Notes under the pieces: model-generated
Told to the model about the DNA's origin: nothing
What the model saw: the letters and a program-made list of their open reading frames with translations, nothing else
The model's database searches: none
DNA from: Hemibagrus wyckioides
Lineage: Eukaryota; Chordata; Actinopteri; Siluriformes; Bagridae
Direction: 5' to 3'
DNA: 64,000 nucleotides
Assembly: GCF_019097595.1 (NCBI RefSeq)
Contig: NC_080715.1
Location: forward strand, 30,401,355 to 30,465,354
Translations under genes and position numbers: made by a program
Shown: piece by piece, positions 11,151 through 21,960 of the stretch
How positions within the stretch are numbered: position 1 is the first letter of the stretch
How the letters are laid out: every line of letters begins with the position of its first letter

Positions 11151-12408
11151 ACTCTAACACGATTCTTTTTTCCATTTTACCCATGATATTTCCTAACAAA
11201 TGAACTTGCCTCTATTTCCCAAAATATAACTGAAAAGCTAGACTATTTTAAACTGCTTAAAACAAAGAAGTAGAAAATACTACAACTATGTAACCTCAAC
11301 GCATTTATGACTCATCATTTGATTCAAAGCCAAAAGAACATGGTATATTTGGCTGGATTTCTTCATTTTAGTAGTCCTATATAAAGTACTAACACTCAGC
11401 TCACGGTTTCTGTGAATGAGCATCAAGAAAACTAATCAGACGTCAACATTTTCTTTAAAATCTAGCTAGTGATGTAACTTCTTTGATGTTTATAGCTTAG
11501 CTTAGCCACAGGCCTCTTTCTATCCCATGAGTTCTGTTCTATCTAATGGCGGTAAACTTGCGTTACCAGTCCCGCCTCCTCTTCCTGTGAGCGTGATGCT
11601 GAAAGTGATGGAGGTGGCTATTATGTGTCAGTTTTGATCCTTATTTTAGGCTTTGGGAGTGCTTGATTGCAGGGAAGGATTGAGGACTTTATAACAGAGG
11701 CTCTTCACTGACAATAATGTAGATACATAGCAGGAAGAGAGATGCTTCTGGAAGATTAGTGCCATGCAACAACAAACCACTAAAGTAAGGCAAATATTTT
11801 TGGTTTAGCTGGGATTTATGCTGATTATTTACAAAAAAGGTCTTTTTCAGATGTCTTAGCAACTTCTGTTTTTACTTATCTTTTGGATATTAGGTTTTTT
11901 AGAAGGATTTTTGTGTCAAACAAATAGTAAAGTAGTTGAAGCTATGGTCCAGTTATGAGAATAGATTATTGAGAAGGACAAAGCTATATTTTATTCAAAG
12001 AAAATGTGATGGCAGCCATTACTGCTATAGAGCAAGGTGAAATTTATGAGCAATATGGAATGAAGAGGGAAAGCATCAGAGAATGAGACCTTCCCCAGTG
12101 CAACCTGAAACTTCAGCATCACCCTGAACAATGCAACTATTAATGCAAGCTGAGGTCCATTAGTAGAGCAAAAACACCCCATCCCAACACACAACACCAT
12201 GTCGGTCTGACACTGATACACACCCATCATTTATTCAATCCCCCAAGAGAAACCAGCCACTAATGGTCCTGTACACACACACACACCTTCTTACCTCCCT
12301 TTATGGAGCTAGGCCTGATGTTCTCAAAGGTCCTAACACAAACAAAGTGCTCAGCTAATGGTGAAATCGTTTTCTTAAGTACTTTATTTGTTGCGCCATC
12401 TACATCAG
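11151..12408. other. Unique DNA upstream of the candidate exon
   Basis: No gene is seen. Base composition rises in GC from about 11,530 onward. Confidence 0.4.
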
Positions 12409-12553
12409 CGGCAAGGTAATTGCTTCCGCAGCACCAACGGGCGAGGATGAGCCTCCTCGAGATGTGAGTGCCTCGGCAAAGGTTATCCGCCGCATGTCTC
12501 TGGAAGCCGACCCGAAGAATTTCAAAGTGGCCTTAATGAGTAACGGTGCTCAT
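12409..12553 (+). CDS. Candidate internal coding exon, gene unknown
   Basis: A clearly GC-richer segment in AT-rich DNA, with an open frame running from 12365 past the splice donor. The end is a good donor, CAT|GTAAGC at 12553/12554, which cuts at a codon boundary (phase 0). Two acceptors are possible, ACATCAG| (exon from 12409) or TTCCGCAG| (exon from 12432). The translation carries GEDEPPRDVSASAKVIRRMS and then LEADPKNFKVALMSNGAH. RRMS fits the RRxS consensus for protein kinase A. I do not recognise the family. It could be one exon of a long-intron gene on the plus strand, or chance. Confidence 0.35.
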
Positions 12554-12946
12554 GTAAGCAGCACTAGCACTCTATACATGTAGTGTACAATTAACTGACA
12601 TCAAATACATTCTAGTACATAATATCATTAGGATTTTGTTGAAATTTGGTAGTATGAACAGGTTATGTTTTATGAATGGCCTTTAAAATGTAAATATAGC
12701 ACAGAATCATTGAGGAAGTGATTGCAGAGTCAGCATTAGGAATTATGAAAAAGCTAAACAAGGGGAATTTGTGCTTTACATAGAAGCAAATTATAGTTTG
12801 ATGATCTTTTTATTGGTTGGAATTTAAGGTGTATTGTATGTTAGTCATGTGACTGGGATCTGTAGTCAATGGTCAGGATCAGAAGTTTTTTCTTACAAGA
12901 AGCAGTGTTTTGTGGAGAATTGGAATGAAAAACATTTGCTGCATAG

Positions 12947-12948
<2 letters not shown>
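12554..12948. other. AT-rich spacer
   Basis: If 12409-12553 is an exon, this would be intron. Nothing else is recognised. Confidence 0.4.

Positions 12949-13000
<52 letters not shown>
12949..13000. repeat. (ATT)n microsatellite
   Basis: About 17 ATT triplets. Confidence 0.97.
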
Positions 13001-13001
<1 letters not shown>

Positions 13002-14013
13002 GCATGATTCATGAAATGGGTGTTTCTTGTATGCAACAAATGCTTTGATCATTTCTCACACAGCTTTTTGAATGGTTTAGTGTGAAAAATAAGATTTAAA
13101 TAAAATTAATAAAATCTACCAGTGATCCTGTGTGAGTTGTGAAAACAGATGGACAAAACAGAAATGCAAGAACTGTGCATGCAAACAGCTTGGACAACCA
13201 GAAACATCTGATCTGATTACAATTTCACTGTGCATTGTGCATAAGATCATCTTAAAATGGACACTGCATAGGCTACAGCAACTGGCCTGTGTGTGAATGT
13301 TGACAGAAAGACCCCATGTTTCGGTGCAGGCCAGTACTGGGAATGTGAGATTTTTCCTAGGAAACAGAGCAGCATGTCCGAGCATCATTGTTCATGGCTA
13401 CAATTTGTCACCAGTGAGACGGACACGTCCAGAGAGAATGCATCATGTCACAAGCTGTTGTCACTGAATCGAGTGTCTTTGGGCTGAGGTGGAAAGGGCT
13501 GTTTGCAAAAACCAAATTATTGCCACATGGTACAATATTCCTGCCCAGTGCATCCAGCATGTGGGACAATCCACACTCAGGTGAATTCAAGCTGTTCCCA
13601 TGACCAAAGGAGAAACAACATGGTACTAGGTGCACATAAAACTTTTTGCATGTATATCTTATAGATACATATTTTTGTTTGTGCTTGCTTAGTACTGTAT
13701 ATCTCGATTTAAAGACCATTCCAAACATTTACATGGCTTGCATGAAGCATGACATTTTCAAAGATATATACTTTTTACTGGTACTCACAATAAAGCCAAG
13801 ATCAATACAGAAAAGCACAAGAGCAGCTGGTAAGAAAACTCTGGAGTGTGGCCACAAATGGCACAAAATGCAACGGAAATGCTTCAATAGTTGTCAATGA
13901 TGCTATTGTGATGAGAGTTAGGAGTTCTGATAGCACTAATGATTACACCAACTAGCTGACTATCTGTGCTCGAGGTTCTTGGTCTAATCATGTTTCTTCA
14001 TACAAACATCTGT
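13001..14013. other. Unique DNA, no gene recognised
   Basis: Open frames on both strands at 13116-13728 overlap each other and show no family motif. About 13300-13560 is less AT-rich than its surroundings, for no identified reason. Confidence 0.4.
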
Positions 14014-14053
14014 GAAGAAGAAGAAGAAGAAGAAGAAGAAGAAGAAGAAGAAA
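14014..14053. repeat. (GAA)n microsatellite at a SINE tail
   Basis: About 13 GAA triplets directly abutting the 3' side of the minus-strand SINE that follows. This is the same arrangement as at 351-430. Confidence 0.96.
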
Positions 14054-14149
14054 TCTTGTTAGGAAGTCAGGGTCAGACATGATCAGGTTCTTGTTCAACC
14101 TTCTGATCAATAACCCAGAGTCTTAACCACCACTGGTCCACTTCCTCAC
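14054..14149 (-). mobile_element. tRNA-derived SINE, family 1 (internally shortened)
   Basis: The minus strand keeps the tRNA-like head (TGGTTAAGACTCTGGGTTAT) and then jumps to the CTGACCCTGACTTCCTAAC 3' segment, with the middle missing. Confidence 0.7.
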
Positions 14150-14622
14150 AATTTATATGAGTCACTATTATATATAAAGCTGAATATTTAAAATATTAGC
14201 ATTCAGTTCACCCCCATTTTTGCTTTAATGTCAGTGTGCACTCAAGCTGGCTTGGACTCCGTTTGTGCAAAACCTTATGATCCATTTTAGATCAAATTCA
14301 TGGGAGTATCTTCTGATCTCATGCTTCAACAGAAGAGATTTGACATGAGGAACATCTGAGCTTTTGTACAAAGCAGTATGGTCAATATCACAATTGCTTA
14401 CATTTAAATACAGACCTAGAAATAGTGCAAATTTGAATAGTAAATCTTATATTTACTTATATTACTTATATTTATAGATATTCAATGTTTCCTGAAAATG
14501 GGAAATAAACACAGGTTGTCAGTGTGGTCTAAGATTTTTGGACCACACAGTATATATGGAATAATGAAGGCTGTGTTTATAGAAACAGGGAGAACCAGTG
14601 GCCTGGTGATCTGTGCATTTTA
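14150..14622. other. AT-rich spacer
   Basis: No gene or repeat recognised. Confidence 0.4.
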
Positions 14623-14669
14623 TACACATTCTAGCCATAATATTAAATCCATTGGCAGGTGAAGTGAAT

Positions 14670-14868
14670 GTTGTTGTTGTTCGTTCAGCTGCTCCATGTT
14701 CGGGGTCACCACAGGATCTATTTGTTTTGGCACAGGTTTTGCACCGGATGCCTTTCCTGATGTAACCCTCCCATTTTATCCAAAGTGGCTGCATTAACTC
14801 CCTGCCCGGCAATCAAACCCAGGGCATGGCAATGAGAGCACAGGATCCTGCTGCTGGACCACCAGGAG
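14670..14868 (-). mobile_element. tRNA-Glu-like SINE, family 3, with target duplication
   Basis: The minus strand starts with a head like tRNA-Glu: CTGGTGGTCCAGCAGCAGGA for the A-box region and GGGTTTGATTGCC for the B box. The 3' end is a GTTC..GGTCACCACAGGAT-type body and a (TTG)n-like tail. It is flanked by 16-bp copies of GGCAGGTRAAGTRAAT (14654-14669 and 14869-14884), a target-site duplication of host Tc1 sequence. Confidence 0.92.
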
Positions 14869-15267
14869 GGCAGGTAAAGTAAATAACATTGATTATCTGG
14901 CATGTTTAAAATGGGGTGTGAAATATTAGGCAGGAAGTGAAAAGGTTTTTGAAGTTGATATGTCAGAAGCAGGAAAAATGGGCAATGATCTGAAAGAAGT
15001 TGGCATGGGTCAAATTGTGACGGCTTGACGGCTGGTTCAGAACAGAGTATTTTCAAAACAGCAGGTCTTGTGGGGTGTTCCTGGAAACATGCAGTGGTGA
15101 GTACCTCCCAAACGTGGTTCAAGGAAAGACAATCTGGCAAACGTTCATGGTCAGCCCAAGGCTCATGCTGTAATGCCTAAGCCTCCAAGAAAATTTCAGG
15201 ACTTATAGGACCTGATGCTAACATTTGATTCCAGATGCTGCAGCATACCTTTAGAGGCCTTGTTAAG

Positions 15268-15470
15268 TCATTCATTTTTGGCATTTGGCAGACACCCATA
15301 TCTAGAGCGACTTACAATTTATCTAATTTGATACAAGATACAACTGAGCAATTGAGGGTTAAAGGCTTTGCTCAGGGGCCCAGCAGTTGCAGATTGGTGG
15401 CCCTGGGATTCCAACTCACAACCTTCCGATCAGTAGGCCAATGCCATAACCGCTAAGCTCCCACTTCCCT
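15268..15470 (-). mobile_element. tRNA-derived SINE, family 2
   Basis: The minus strand reads TAGCGGTTATGGCATTGGCC (A box), GGTTGTGAGTTGGAATCCCA (B-box region), CCCTCAATTGCTCAGTTG, then AAGTCGCTCTAGATATGGG and TCTGCCAAATGCC. It is inserted in the Tc1 copy at 14623-15566. Confidence 0.9.
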
Positions 15471-15566
15471 GCTTCCAGGCCATATGTCTCAGAGCTGTTT
15501 TGGCAGCACAAGGAGAACCTACACAATATTAGGCAGGTGGTTTTAATGTTATGGCTAATCAGTGTG

Positions 15567-16514
15567 TGATGTCTATCTGACCTTGTTGAAAGATGTATCT
15601 GAATCAATGATACAAATCAATAAGATTCATTAGCTTTAATAATAACCTGTTGTATTTCTTTTATAGTAATAGTTTTGATGAGAATGAATGATTAGTACTG
15701 TTTTGGAAAAAAGAATTCATTACCACAGAGAGTAAATATGCAAACAAGTAGAATAGAATCAAGTGACAAGGGACATTATGTATATTATCCGGCGTAAACA
15801 CAAACAAGCAATTAAGCTAAATTGATTACAGAACAAGGAACAGCAAATAATCTTTATTATTAAAAAAATGTTTGCAGTGTAAACAGTGATGTAGTGGTGT
15901 GTAGTGTAGACAAATGAGGAATATTACCGGACTCCTACTGGTGATCAATATACGCTTGCTCACTGCATGCTCTCTGTGGTCTATCAAAACTGGAATGATA
16001 TTTATTACATTTTGATTTGGCTGTATTTGGAAAGTTTGGGAATTGTTTCCGCCAGCCACAGCAATATCAGGTTTAATATCAGGGGTGAAAAGACATATTC
16101 TATATTAGCAACACAGCCTTGCAATATTAAATGTTTCTCCCTCCCTGCACCCATATTGTGCAAATAAATCACTAGTCTGAAAATTTGCATCTCCCTGTTG
16201 CATCAGTGTGCGTGTGTTCATGCAGCCTTAAGATGCTTGATGCTACGCCGTGGGGGATTATGCTAATGGTACTTTCTAATGACATCGTGTGACATACAGC
16301 TGGCTGCCGTCTGAGGAAACGACAAGCTTGTGTATAAAGATGTTAATGAAGAAATTCTATTTGAACATTTCAAATGTAAATAATTCATTATGGTTGGTTT
16401 TGTTTAGTAATTTTACCCCCCCACACACGCAAAGCAAAAAAAAAGCCTTCAATCATGAACACACTTATCTAACTAAATGTCATTAGGCTCGTGTGTTTGG
16501 TCATGTCATTCATT
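15567..16514. other. Unique DNA, possible conserved block at ~16130-16330
   Basis: No gene is seen. The 16130-16330 segment has mixed composition with ATTTGCAT (octamer-like) and TAAT cores, which could be a regulatory element. Confidence 0.4.
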
Positions 16515-16780
16515 ACCTCCTCTTAAGTAACCGCTTTATCTCAGTGAGGTTCATTTTGGATCTCAAGCTTATCCTAGGAACGAGGTGAGAACACACATTG
16601 GATGAGATGCCAGTCCATCTCACACACACATTCACACACTCGTTCACACTTAATGAGTAATTTAGCATAACCAATCCATCAACCAGCATGTTTTTAGGCA
16701 GAAACCAGAAGCGACACATGGAGAGCTCCATACAGTGAAACCCCATACAGACAATATCCTGAGCTGAGCCTTCAAGAGTA
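16515..16780 (-). repeat. Interspersed repeat, diverged, unclassified
   Basis: It has the common fish pattern of AACCGCTTTATC, then ATGCCAGTCCATC, a CACACACATTCACACACTC stretch and AATCCATC..CCAGCATGTTTTT. It lacks coding capacity. The class (SINE tail or DNA element) cannot be settled from this copy. Confidence 0.65.
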
Positions 16781-17550
16781 AAAAGCTTTAGCCTCAGACA
16801 TTTTATATCAACATTTTAAAGTTTAGACTAGTTACGAATGAGTCATACTTTACACTATGTATTATGACCCGCAAGTTCAACAGTAACCTAATGAGAAAGC
16901 TGTAATTTATAGAGGATTTAAATAAATGAGCAAGCTCTAACTGGTAAAGTGCTCGCTTCATCTAAACTGTTCTTTTTTTGATATCTTTAATGAGAATCAG
17001 AATTAGGACAGTGTCCATTTATTCTCTACACAGTGTCAAGGTTCACAGAACAAGCAGCCATTTCTGTTTGAAGAACATCAGTTCAAAAAAAAAAAATCAC
17101 CACAATTTTTCCTCAGGCACTTCGTCGTAAAGTACAAATAAAGATAAGATTCTCTAGGATTCTCTAACAACTCCCACCTAAGTACTTATTACTGCCAACT
17201 GTATCTTCCTCAGGACATCTCAGTGCAAGGAAACTTCTGAACTTTTTTTCTTCCAAGTTCACCAATTACGCTTTTATAGTTTTCCAAGTCTGTTCAGCGC
17301 TTTGTTGATCTACACACCAAACTGGTACCTCTGTGTTTTATACTTTTGAAGCCAGACAGGGAGACAGTGGCAAATCGTGTTTGATGGTTTGCTTCTGTAG
17401 TTTGTTACGTCTTTCTCTGTTTGCTCACAGATTTCTTATTTTAGTCTCCCACTTCACATTTATCATGTCTAAGATTATATTTTATTCATCCAGTCCATCA
17501 GGTGAATAGCCTCAAGTACAATGTTTAGGCATTAATACATTATGCTCAGG
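16781..17550. other. AT-rich spacer
   Basis: No gene or repeat recognised. Confidence 0.4.
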
Positions 17551-17768
17551 TTTTGTAGTCCAGTTGCAGGACCCTGTGCACTCACTGCCGTGGCCTGGGT
17601 TCAATTACCATAAAGGAAAACAACCCAGCAGTTAGTGAGGGGTTAACTCTGTCCCAAACCTGGATAAAATAGAAAGGTTGTAAAACCGGTGGAAAACCTG
17701 AGCCAAATCAAAAATACAGATTGATCTGCTGTGGTGACCCTGAAAGGGAACAGCTGAAGGACATCATC
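17551..17768 (+). mobile_element. tRNA-Glu-like SINE, family 3
   Basis: The head TGTAGTCCAGTTGCAGGACC and B-box region TGGGTTCAATTACC are followed by the AACCTGGATAAAAT and GGTGACCCTGAAAGGGAACA parts of the 3' body. Six copies of this family lie in the window. Confidence 0.85.
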
Positions 17769-17821
17769 ATCAAGGTTGTTCAGGGAAATTTATTGTCAAG
17801 GTCACCTTGGTATCTTCTAAA

Positions 17822-17990
17822 ACATTTATGGCATTTATCAGGCACCATTATCCAGAGTGACTTGCATTTCTATACAAGTGAGCATTTGAGGGTTAAGGGC
17901 CTTGATCAGCAGTGGCAGCTTGGTGGACCTGGGATTCAAGCTCACAACCTTCAGGTCAGCACCTTAACCACAATGACACCATATCACCTC
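17822..17990 (-). mobile_element. tRNA-derived SINE, family 2
   Basis: On the minus strand a TGTGGTTAAGGTGCTGACCT head and GTTGTGAGCTTGAATCCCAG B-box region are followed by the GTCACTCTGGATAATGG..TGCC tail. Confidence 0.85.
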
Positions 17991-18020
17991 TACATGTGCT
18001 GCAGATTTATTTTAAGTTAA

Positions 18021-18255
18021 GTAGCCTTTATTTGTTACATATACATAACCACACAGTGAAATTCTTCTTCACATATCCCATTCTTGGAGGTTTTGGTCAG
18101 AGCACAGGACCAGCTATGATGCTGCACCCCTGGAGCAGGAAGAGTTGGAGGCCTTGGTCAAAGGCCCATCAGTGGCAGCTTGGCAGTGCTGGAGCTTGAA
18201 ACCTAATCTTCCGATTAGCAACCAGAGCCTTAAGCACTTGTGCTACCACCACCCC
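18021..18255 (-). mobile_element. tRNA-derived SINE, family 1
   Basis: The minus strand gives GGTAGCACAAGTGCTTAAGG (A box), a GATTAGGTTTCAAGC B-box region and the body, ending in GTAACAAATAAAGGCTA. It lies 30 bp from a family-2 copy, so this is a SINE cluster. Confidence 0.88.
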
Positions 18256-19161
18256 AAACATCTCTGCTAACTAGTTGCAGGTTTGGTATCCTGAAATTAC
18301 GTCAATCTTCTACCAGTTTCTATAAATGTACCAAACCTTCAGGCCTACAATTTCAGACTGCAGAATAATAAACCTTTTTTTTGTCTCCCATATTAAAATC
18401 CTCTTTTAATTAATCTGTTCATGTAAAGAAATTGAATAAGACTCTCCAATCTCTGCTCTCTTCTTACTACAAAGCCTTGGAAATTGCACAATGAGAGATC
18501 TCTTACGCTATTACGATAGTAAAAAAAAATCGACACACTATCTAGATCTAATTAACAAGCTGCCTTTATTGGAACTTCATGGAATGAATGGATGACAAAC
18601 AGCATTTTTTTAATGGCAAAATGAAGACTTCTGTTTTTAACACAGCTGAATTCTGTTGCTTTCGTAGCATAAATGGCTTCATCAGTGAACACTGGTACAT
18701 GAATATTCATCCTGTCGCTCTTAAAAGAGCTTGCAAGCTGAGAAGAAAAGATCCGAGTATGAATTTCATTTAAATTCTACACATATCATGTTAAAAAATA
18801 TTTTTTTTATGATGTATTTATTCAGCATGTTATTCTTTCATCATTATTTTGAAATCGCTGGCAAAATGTGTTTTTAAAACATTATGGTATAATCCTTACC
18901 TAAACATTGTTGCAAACTATCAGAGTCACGATGGACGAAACCCCCCCCCCCCCCCCCAGACCACCAGAGGGCAACTTTGAGCATTATTTGAATGTCTTCT
19001 TCTGTTCTGTGCTCCATTGATGTCACGCTGTTATCTGTCAGCCATAGGCTTACTTTTAGTGAGTCATGTTTTCGCTATATTGAGTTATATTTCACGGTTT
19101 GTTGAATTCTTTTAATCAATAAATTGCACTTCTATCCACCTTTGCCTCTATTATGTCACAT
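18256..19161. other. AT-rich spacer with a C homopolymer
   Basis: No gene recognised. A run of 17 C lies at 18941-18957. Confidence 0.5.
18941..18957. repeat. (C)17 homopolymer
   Basis: Seventeen consecutive C on the plus strand. The true length is hard to sequence reliably. Confidence 0.9.
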
Positions 19162-19454
19162 ACCCCTTCATGGCAGCGATATTCCCTAATGGCAGTATTC
19201 CCTTTCAGCAGGATAATGTTCCATGCCACACTGTTCAGGAATGGTTTGAGGAACATGACTAAGAGTACCAGACCTCAATCTGGTCAAGTATCAGTGGGAT
19301 GTGATGGCCAAGTCCAAGTCCAATACACTGAAGCCCCATCACAACTTACAGGAATAATGAATCTGCTGCTAACTTTCTGGTGCTAGATACCACAGCACAC
19401 CGTCAGAGGTCTTGTAGGGTCCAGGTGGTTTTAATGTTATGGCTGACCAGTGTA
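19162..19454 (+). pseudogene. Tc1-like transposase C-terminal remnant with 3' TIR
   Basis: FQQDNVPCH-like sequence (19206-19232), holding the second catalytic Asp, is followed by VQEWFEEHD. After that the frame is broken. A QHTVRGLVGS-like end runs into the 3' terminus GGTTTTAATGTTATGGCTGA...CAGTGTA. The 5' end and the N-terminal half are absent. Confidence 0.85.
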
Positions 19455-19720
19455 ATGATTTAAAAAAGCTTCTAAACTTTTATATTTTTCTGAAATATTT
19501 CAACTCCAATTTAGAAGTTTGCAAACAGCAATTATCTTAGTATAACTGATTAGAAAGTATTTGCATGACCTCTTTGAATGCATGTCTTCCCTGGACAGGA
19601 AAATAACTTGACTGCACTGTACCGATACAGTGTGAGCTCTCCAACACTTTTGGCTTGTTATTTAATGTACACCCAGTGCATACATTTACTTAAATCTGCA
19701 AAAATGTATTTGTGTAAATG

Positions 19721-19721
<1 letters not shown>

Positions 19722-19768
<47 letters not shown>
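19722..19768. repeat. (ATA)n microsatellite
   Basis: About 15 ATA/AAT triplets. Confidence 0.96.
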
Positions 19769-19838
19769 CTGGAGTCATTATTGACACCATTGCTGTTAGT
19801 TGGGAAGATTTATGCATCAAGTAGCAGGAAGTAGGGAA

Positions 19839-20030
19839 GTGCAAGCCAAGATGTTGGACTGCTGATTGGACAGTTGTAAGTTTAAATCCCAGGGCCAACA
19901 GACTGCCACTGTTGTCTTATATTAATCTTGAACTTTTTGTTCTATATTCCTTATGTTCTGTAAAGCTGCTTTGAGACAACATCCATTATTAAAAGTGATA
20001 TGCAAATAAAATTGAATTGAACTGAATTTA
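19839..20030 (+). mobile_element. tRNA-derived SINE with alternative tail, family 4
   Basis: The decayed head (AAGATGTTGGACTGCTGATTGG, then TAAATCCCAGG) is close to family 2. The 3' part is different: GTAAAGCTGCTTTGAGACAA and a GCAAATAAAATTGAATTGAA tail. Confidence 0.78.
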
Positions 20031-20074
20031 ATTTTTTTTACATTAACTCACTGACCAGACTGTTGCCAGGTAGG

Positions 20075-20222
20075 TTGTTGTTTTTCCAGCTGCTCCCTAT
20101 ATGCTCCCTATATTTGGGGTTGCCACAGTGGATCATTTGGTCTGCCTGTCTCGATTTGAGTTAACTCTTCAGTGGCTGGTTAGCGCCCTGTCCAGGAATC
20201 GAACCTCGGTCGTGGCAATGAG
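20075..20222 (-). mobile_element. tRNA-Glu-like SINE, family 3, with target duplication
   Basis: Diverged family-3 copy with B-box region GAGGTTCGATTCCTGG on the minus strand. It is flanked by ACTGTTGCCAGGTAGG (20059-20074) and ACTGTCGCCAGGTAGG (20223-20238), a 16-bp target duplication with one mismatch. Confidence 0.9.
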
Positions 20223-20238
20223 ACTGTCGCCAGGTAGG

Positions 20239-20616
20239 TACTGTAAAAAAAAAATCTGAAGTTTATTACTGTATTATAACTATAACTATATTATTGTTGT
20301 TGAATTGTTATTTTATTTTTTTCTTTAATGAAAAATGTTCCTTCAAATAAATTTTTATTTTAAAATACATTTTATTGGTATAAAGGTGAACAGAGGGAAA
20401 AATTTTGAAGTGGTTGATTTAAGCTAATAATCAAATGGGGAAAGTTAACTTGTCTGAAGATGGTTGTTTTGGTTACCATAGCGATGTGAGATTGAGGAAA
20501 TGTACTGTAACTCATGAATTCTCGTGTTCACTAGCTAAATGAAACCGAGTAAGGACAAAAAACTTGGAAGTTTTGCATTCTCACCAATATTTCAGTGATT
20601 TCCATTCTGGTTGTAG
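20239..20616. other. AT-rich spacer
   Basis: No gene recognised. It ends in a pyrimidine-rich stretch leading to the acceptor-like TTGTAG at 20611-20616. Confidence 0.4.
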
Positions 20617-20703
20617 GAGAGTCCACAGATCCAAAGCAGAGCCACACAAACCGAGTTGAAGGTGGAGATACGGACTAAAGCTGAGGTAGAGACAGGATGC
20701 TGA
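20617..20703 (+). CDS. Possible terminal coding exon, gene unknown
   Basis: After the acceptor-like TTCTGGTTGTAG there is a 28-codon frame ending in TGA at 20701-20703. It begins ESPQIQSRATQTELKVE and ends with a Cys. RATQT fits the [K/R]xTQT pattern bound by dynein light chain LC8. If the exon starts at the AG the entry is phase 0, the same phase in which the candidate exon at 12409-12553 ends, so the two could belong to one plus-strand transcript. No family is recognised and the segment is short, so chance is quite possible. Confidence 0.22.
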   Translation, partial: ESPQIQSRATQTELKVEIRTKAEVETGC

Positions 20704-21558
20704 GAAATGCTTCAGAAGGTGATTTTGTCTCAAAAAAAGTGATCAGACGGAACCAGACTGTACATGCGTTAATGCATCAAGTCCTCGGTTTATGTCTGCA
20801 GAGTCGTGGGCTTGGCGCACTACACTACACTACACACATTAGTTTAACAGCTATTTTTTTTTTTTTACAGTCAAATTAACTTACTCCTGTTACAGTTACA
20901 GTTAGTTACTGTGATCAAAAATTCATCAGTCAAAAGAAAATTACTGTAATTAATAAGTGATGGCACAGAAGTGACCCATAAAGTAATGCTTATTCCTGTT
21001 AAATATACTAAGTATGATTATATTCTAGTCATTTACCAGCCATTTTTACAGTTATTTATATTGAAAAGGACAGAAAAGGCTTACTGTGAACAAACTGCAT
21101 CACTGTCTCTCTCAAAAATGCAAAATAAGAAGCACAGAAATACAACATCTGAAAGTACACTGAAATGTACATCTAAAAGCATTTAGACAACAATACACTC
21201 TGGTCAAATAAACTAAACTATTTTTTTCATCTCCTCTTTCTCTATATGTATTGGCACCGAAGCCTCCTTTCATGAATGCTAAATAAATATCTACTTTCTC
21301 ACTAAATGAAGGGTTTTATTACTTTTATATTTAATTTAATTTTTTTAAATTAGCCTTAGATTATGTAGATCATCCAAGAAATTCTATGTGAATGAGCTGT
21401 TACTATCAACACTATAAGTTATTAGAATAAACACATTAATGTAAAGCTGAATTGAATTACAGCTGACACGAATGTCAGAGGAAATTAATCAATACTATCT
21501 GACTAATCAGATTTGGGAATTCAACAGCTCTGTGGTGTAACTAACAATAAAGGCATTG

Positions 21559-21560
<2 letters not shown>
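20704..21560. other. AT-rich DNA with poly(A)-signal-like sites
   Basis: No coding signal. AATAAA occurs at 21207-21212. Nothing else recognised. Confidence 0.4.

Positions 21561-21602
<42 letters not shown>
21561..21602. repeat. (AT)n microsatellite
   Basis: About 20 dinucleotides; the tail continues as degenerate GTAATATATATG. Confidence 0.96.
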
Positions 21603-21603
<1 letters not shown>

Positions 21604-21764
21604 ATATATATGCAAGTCCTCCATATACCATATTACTCTCTCTAACCAGTTATAATATGTCTAAATCCTATTCCTGTGACTTTCATTGCTGTCTCTTCAC
21701 AATGCTTTGTTTTTCTTTGGTTTTCCCCCCAGGATGCCGGTCCCTTCACACAAAATGGCTGATA

Positions 21765-21960
21765 TGTTTATTCATGTGTGAAAGTTGTTTTTGTACCCAA
21801 GTGAGTACAATCCAGGGAATCAATCTCCCATCCACCTGAAACACCTGGTGGTCCGGGGTTCCCTTCAAGCGAACTCGGGTGAGACCGCACCATGTGTGAG
21901 AACCATCTGCTTCAGAGACTGGGTGTCAAATAGCAATGTTGGTTGACCTTATTGGATTCA
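21765..21960. mobile_element. Fragment of a non-autonomous DNA element (tentative)
   Basis: The pattern CATGTGTGAAAG, GGTGGTCCGGGGTTC, CAAGCGAACTCGGGTGAGACC and GTGTGAGAACCATCTGC resembles a widespread fish repeat built on 'gtgtgaga' and 'gaacc' modules. A shorter related piece lies near 42970-43090. The class is not certain. Confidence 0.4.

Larger units (their letters stand above)
14623..15566 (+). mobile_element. Tc1-like element, related family B, with two nested SINEs
   Basis: The ends resemble TACAC..TCTAGCCATAATATTAA (14623) and, in reverse, TTTTAATGTTATGGCTAATC (15541-15560). The relic of the transposase start, GCAGGAAAAATGGGCAATG, lies at about 14970 and is followed by a GQIVTA-like HTH trace and stops. 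The C-terminal segment (QHTFRGLV-like, near 15240) is joined after a large deletion. SINEs interrupt it at 14670-14868 and 15268-15470. Confidence 0.85.

Noticed and set aside
10894..11157. 87-codon plus frame
   Set aside because: It is tyrosine and isoleucine-leucine runs translated from (ATT)n and (ATCT)n.
13116..13728. Overlapping 90-106-codon frames on both strands
   Set aside because: Mutually overlapping and without family motif, so judged chance open frames.
14800..14868. tRNA-Glu gene on the minus strand
   Set aside because: Resemblance to tRNA-Glu is clear, but it continues into a SINE body with a target duplication, so it is a retroposon head.
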